DNA from: an uncultured Eubacterium sp.
GTDB taxonomy: Bacteria > Bacillota > Clostridia > Lachnospirales > Lachnospiraceae
Length of the DNA stretch: 25,752 nt
Assembly (NCBI GenBank): GCA_934338065.1
Contig: CAKRGX010000021.1
Location: forward strand, 1-25,752
Reading direction: 5' to 3'
Part shown: positions 23,100 through 25,752 of the stretch, in pieces
Position numbering within the stretch: position 1 is the stretch's first letter
Layout of the letters: each line of letters starts with the position of its first letter
The notes under the pieces: generated by a model
Databases searched by the model: none
The model's input: the letters and a program-made list of their open reading frames with translations, nothing else
What the model was told of the DNA's origin: nothing
Made by a program: the position numbers and the translations under genes

Positions 23100-24248
23100 A
23101 TGCTAGAAAAAATACAACTGATATATGATGCTGTTTTAGCATTTATTAAAAATATCCCGCTAACTGATTTATTGGTAGGAGTAGTTGTGCCAATAGTGGC
23201 TGCTTGGACATCATATTTTTTGGCACAAAATGCAATAAGAAAAAAGGAAAATAATAAACTGTTTGTCCAGATTGAATTGATAAGAAAAGAATTAAAAAAT
23301 AATAATGACCAATTATCCTATTTCATAGATTCAGTTAATAAGAAGCGCGAATTAGACAAAGCATTAGAATTCCCTTTAATGTTTATGAAAGATTTTTTGA
23401 TAAATATTCTTGATGAACTTCAAATTATAAAAGAATCATATATGCGTAGTGGAGAGTTTCTTTTGGAGAAACCTACTAAATTGCTTTTGCTGGGGGATGA
23501 AAAAGAGAAATTAGACACAGAGATTAGTAAATTGGAATGTCAAGGATATTCTGACCAGTATTTAGATGAAAGAAGAAAGATGAAATTATTTCAGAAGATA
23601 GAACAAAGAGAAAAAATCTTAGACGAAGCTAAAATATGTGACAAGGATATTTACAGTGAATTTAAAGCTTTGCAGAGTTCTATGGAGAGGCAGTTGGTTG
23701 GGGACGTTTTTAAAAAAATGGAGAGTGAAGAAGATAATTTTGTTTTAGCGAAGTTTATATATGAAAATATAAAAGATTTCAATGATAAACCGAATAAGCA
23801 AAAGGAAGATGTACTTTCCTTATATAAAACTCTTGTAATATTTGAAATTGATTCAGATATTGTGAAAGATTCATGTTTTGATCAAGAAGAATTTGATTTG
23901 TTCTACAAGGGCTTTGAAAGACCAGAAGGAATAGAAAAGAAACTATATGATTTATGCGAGCAGTATTACAAGCATAGAGCATTTAAGGAGTTACTGTCAA
24001 ATTATGTTTATGAGTTTCAAGATAAGCGATGGGATGAAAATTCTTCCGATTTTGTTATTATAAATGATAGGAATTTATATATATCACTAGTGGAACTGTA
24101 TGAAAAATTGGCTCGCAGTAATGAAATATCAGAGGGAGAAGATTACGAAGAAAAATACCAATATAGCATTGAATGTCAAAATGATATAGGTGAAATTATG
24201 GAACAGTTAGAACAACATGAGATAAAATTGAAAAAGAAGTGCAAATAA
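23100..24248 (+). CDS. One-helix membrane protein with coiled coil, unknown function
   Basis: A 382-residue protein I cannot assign to a family. Residues about 22-44 form one membrane helix (Leu-Val-Gly-Val-Val-Val-Pro-Ile-Val-Ala-Ala-Trp) close to the N-terminus, followed by positively charged residues, so the bulk should face the cytoplasm. The rest is highly charged, helical and coiled-coil-like (55-80, 130-185, 350-382). AAGAAGGAG precedes the ATG, and a good terminator follows 14 bp after the stop, so it looks like an intact single-gene unit. It is visibly more AT-rich than the operons to the left, with many AAA, GAA and AAT codons, suggesting acquisition by transfer. It is the only intact gene among mobile debris. 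A defence role is possible but nothing in the sequence proves it. Confidence 0.75.
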   Translation: MLEKIQLIYDAVLAFIKNIPLTDLLVGVVVPIVAAWTSYFLAQNAIRKKENNKLFVQIELIRKELKNNNDQLSYFIDSVNKKRELDKALEFPLMFMKDFLINILDELQIIKESYMRSGEFLLEKPTKLLLLGDEKEKLDTEISKLECQGYSDQYLDERRKMKLFQKIEQREKILDEAKICDKDIYSEFKALQSSMERQLVGDVFKKMESEEDNFVLAKFIYENIKDFNDKPNKQKEDVLSLYKTLVIFEIDSDIVKDSCFDQEEFDLFYKGFERPEGIEKKLYDLCEQYYKHRAFKELLSNYVYEFQDKRWDENSSDFVIINDRNLYISLVELYEKLARSNEISEGEDYEEKYQYSIECQNDIGEIMEQLEQHEIKLKKKCK

Positions 24249-24262
24249 TATGATTTACATAC

Positions 24263-24297
24263 CCGATTGGTTTCTAAAAGAAATCAGTCGGTTTTTT
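24263..24297 (+). terminator. Rho-independent terminator
   Basis: CCGATTGGTTTC (24263-24274) pairs with GAAATCAGTCGG (24280-24291): 12 pairs including two G-U, with a 5-base loop, followed by six T. It ends the transcript of the unknown membrane protein. Confidence 0.9.
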
Positions 24298-24319
24298 AAT
24301 ACCTTCTATATTACTACAT

Positions 24320-24349
24320 AGCCATTCCAAAAACTGGAGTGGCTTTTTT
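24320..24349 (+). terminator. Second rho-independent terminator
   Basis: AGCCATTCC (24320-24328) pairs with GGAGTGGCT (24336-24344), with a 7-base loop, and runs into six T. It lies between the first terminator and the parA remnant and would insulate parA from upstream reading. Confidence 0.8.
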
Positions 24350-24372
24350 CATTTGGAAAGGAGGTAACCGAT

Positions 24373-24477
24373 ATGCCACGTTGTAAAGTAATTGCGATTG
24401 CCAATCAGAAAGGAGGAACAGGGAAAACTACCACAACAATCAACTTGGGTATTGGATTGGTCAATCAGGGAAGGTGA
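24373..24477 (+). pseudogene. ParA/Soj ATPase N-terminal stub
   Basis: ATG at 24373 behind AAGGAGGT opens a 34-residue frame with the deviant Walker A of ParA/MinD ATPases, Ala-Asn-Gln-Lys-Gly-Gly-Thr-Gly-Lys-Thr-Thr (10-20), then Asn-Leu-Gly-Ile-Gly-Leu-Val-Asn-Gln-Gly-Arg and a TGA. A full ParA is about 250 residues. The break comes just where Lys-Val-Leu-Leu-Ile-Asp would follow. The next sequence belongs to an unrelated surface protein in another frame, so a deletion or recombination joined the two. ParA genes with this layout are common on conjugative elements. Confidence 0.85.
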
Positions 24478-25252
24478 ACCGGTATCCGCAGCAAAGACAA
24501 GCAAAGTTACTATGAATCTGGTGGGAGCAAAGACACGATATAAGTATTCGGCAGCATTGAAAAATGCAAAGAAGGTTACTTTGAAAAGCAGTAAGAAATC
24601 TGTAGTAAAAGCAACATATAAAAAATCAAAGGGGATCCGGCGGATTGTTCTTACAGCCAAAAAGCTGGGAACGGCTACTGTAACCGTCAAATGCAAAATG
24701 AAGAACAACACAACAAAGACTTATAAATACAAAGTATCTGTTGTGAAAAGTAAAAAAGTGACGGCAATGGACAAAGCAAAAAAGGCATTCAAAATCCAAA
24801 ACCAGTACCGCAAGGAAAAAGGCGTGACGGAGTTGGAGTGGTCAGATGAACTTTACCAGTTCTGCCTTTACCGCATAAAAACCAGTGGGTTTGATGGACA
24901 TGAAAATTTGGGCAGAGATACCAACGCCTATTTTGGATTGTATGCAAAGTATAAACCTTTGGCATTTGCTGAAAATATGTATAGTGGATATACTGATCCA
25001 GAAAGTGCAATGAAGGCATGGAAAAATAGTCCAGGGCATTACAGTAACTTGCTTTCCGCTGATCATGTATGTGGAGCGATAGCCCGTTACGGGAATGTGT
25101 GGTGTGCAATCTTTTATAATGGTGATAAGAGCGAGGTTGAAAACTGGCGAAACTACCAGATTAAAGAAATTACGTTAAAACGTTATAACAGCCAGAGTGG
25201 CACTTATGCAAGTGGCAGTAAAATTGCATACTATGAGGAAGGAAATCAATAG
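24476..25252 (+). pseudogene. CAP-domain surface protein lacking its N-terminus
   Basis: About 258 residues from the junction with parA. Residues from roughly 24490 to 24760 are lysine-rich beta sequence like a bacterial Ig-like (Big_2) repeat. From 24770 to 25150 comes a CAP/SCP (PR-1-like) domain: Ala-Phe-Lys-Ile-Gln-Asn-Gln-Tyr-Arg, Phe-Asp-Gly-His-Glu-Asn, Ala-Glu-Asn-Met-Tyr-Ser-Gly, and Ala-Trp-Lys-Asn-Ser-Pro-Gly-His-Tyr-Ser-Asn-Leu-Leu. Such proteins are normally secreted, but no signal peptide remains. The open frame runs back to a TTG at 24392, yet those codons are parA read out of frame, with no ribosome site. The gene is therefore probably silent or fortuitously expressed. Confidence 0.8.
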
Positions 25253-25432
25253 GATAGTTTGAAAGCAGCAACTATTTCCCAAACCACAGGAAAGAAGATT
25301 TACCTTGAAGTAGGGAAAACTTATGTCATTTATGAACGGGTAGCACCGGAAGGATGCACAAAAGCAGAACGAGTTACCATTACCGTGACAGCAGAGGGGG
25401 TCAGTGAAGTGGTATTCCTGCTAACTCCATAG
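25253..25432 (+). pseudogene. SpaA/Cna-B-like surface-protein fragment
   Basis: Directly after the CAP stop, and in the same frame, 59 residues read like the end of a prealbumin-type SpaA/Cna-B domain: Leu-Glu-Val-Gly-Lys-Thr-Tyr-Val-Ile-Tyr-Glu-Arg-Val-Ala-Pro-Glu-Gly, then Val-Thr-Ile-Thr-Val-Thr-Ala-Glu-Gly. It ends at TAG 25430-25432. There is no start codon, secretion signal or sorting motif. It is either a remnant of a separate adhesin/pilin gene or a former continuation of the CAP protein behind a nonsense codon. Confidence 0.5.
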
Positions 25433-25511
25433 TAGTCAATGCAGCAACTACCGCTTCTGGCAGTCTGACATCATTGGGACGTAAAGGCGATGTGAGCCAG
25501 AATGGTTATAT

Positions 25512-25634
25512 CTGGACACGGATGAGAATGGAATCAGCATGAACCACTATTTTGTGGAACACCCGGAAATGGTGCTGGGGGAAATGGGAATGGAAACGGG
25601 ACAGTTTGGGATGCCTGATGGAGACGGTCTATGA
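25512..25634 (+). pseudogene. Possible conjugative-element methylase/helicase fragment
   Basis: A 40-residue frame without start ends at TGA 25632-25634. It contains Met-Asn-His-Tyr-Phe-Val-Glu-His-Pro-Glu-Met-Val-Leu-Gly-Glu-Met, which resembles a segment of the very large N-6 DNA methylase/SNF2 helicase proteins of integrative conjugative elements. The assignment rests on this one segment. Its 3' end merges into IS3 sequence near 25627-25634. The bases between 25433 and 25511 hold no recognisable coding unit. Confidence 0.4.
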
Positions 25635-25752
25635 CTGCGTTACGAAGCAAATACGGACAAACTTTTGCCTGCTTCATGCGCTTAGACAGATTCATCTTTG
25701 GATAAATCGGTGTAATGTCCATTTCACGCATATATCTGCCTGCTTTACGGCG
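25627..25752 (-). mobile_element. IS3-family transposase fragment, cut by window edge
   Basis: On the minus strand, from the window edge to about 25627, the frame encodes Met-Arg-Glu-Met-Asp-Ile-Thr-Pro-Ile-Tyr-Pro-Lys-Met-Asn-Leu-Ser-Lys-Arg and Tyr-Leu-Leu-Arg-Asn. This is the stretch between the helix-turn-helix and the integrase core of IS3-group OrfB. The sequence diverges after Ile-Asp, before the DDE core, so the element is broken at this end. It is a different IS3 member from the one at 22205-22737. Confidence 0.7.

Noticed and set aside
25534..25626. Pro/Phe-rich tail of the minus-strand frame at the right edge
   Set aside because: These residues are the antisense of a Gly/Met/Glu-rich plus-strand fragment; IS3 homology ends near 25627.
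1..25752. CRISPR arrays, tRNA or rRNA genes
   Set aside because: No evenly spaced short repeats and no cloverleaf or rRNA-like segments were seen by eye; a covariance-model scan was not possible.

Overview
The window looks like chromosome from a Gram-positive anaerobe of class Clostridia, most likely a gut Lachnospiraceae. The grounds are the gene families, the AGGAGG ribosome binding sites, the TTGACA/TATAAT-type promoters, the class 1B dihydroorotate dehydrogenase with a PyrK partner, and the acyl-CoA:acetate CoA-transferase. Family assignments come from reading translated motifs; no database search was possible.

Left edge (1-735): gene debris. It holds the end of a RhuM-family gene, a region without genes that has a hairpin and a possible IS-end remnant, and the last part of a chemoreceptor gene. 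A minus-strand AgrC/AgrA-like pair follows (GHKL sensor kinase, then LytTR regulator; 735-2716). Its promoter lies back to back with the promoter of the next operon.

Biosynthetic operon (2822-9735, plus): asd, a Nudix-fold gene with an altered catalytic box, pyrC (TTG start), pyrF, pyrK, pyrD and a CoA-transferase are packed with gaps of 30 bp or less or overlaps behind one promoter. These genes cover the aspartyl-phosphate to semialdehyde step and the late pyrimidine steps (dihydroorotase, dihydroorotate dehydrogenase, OMP decarboxylase). pyrB/I, pyrE, carAB and pyrR are not here. A soluble chemoreceptor follows with its own strong promoter (9754) and a long terminator hairpin (10659-10733). 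After it comes an SNF-type Na+/amino-acid symporter.

Iron/signalling cluster (12312-21796, plus): a helical-repeat protein, an orphan CbiE/CbiT-like protein with a damaged SAM loop, feoA, feoB, a hybrid histidine kinase ending in an Hpt domain, and a second hybrid kinase ending in a complete DegV (fatty-acid-binding) domain. The CbiT-like gene, feoA, feoB and the first kinase overlap by 1-8 bp, so they are probably translated together. The kinase-DegV fusion is the most interesting object in the window: it suggests that phosphorelay signalling is linked to binding or delivery of a lipid-like ligand, next to ferrous iron uptake.

Right end (21797-25752): a graveyard of mobile and accessory fragments joined end to end. 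It contains a LysR effector domain (minus), an IS3 transposase with an in-frame stop (minus), a beheaded Phd/YefM antitoxin with a cut-short RelE/ParE toxin, a 34-residue ParA stub joined out of frame to a CAP-domain surface protein, a SpaA/Cna-B-like fragment, a possible conjugative-element methylase/helicase fragment, and a second IS3 transposase running off the edge. One apparently intact AT-rich gene for a one-helix membrane protein of unknown role (23100-24248) sits in the middle.
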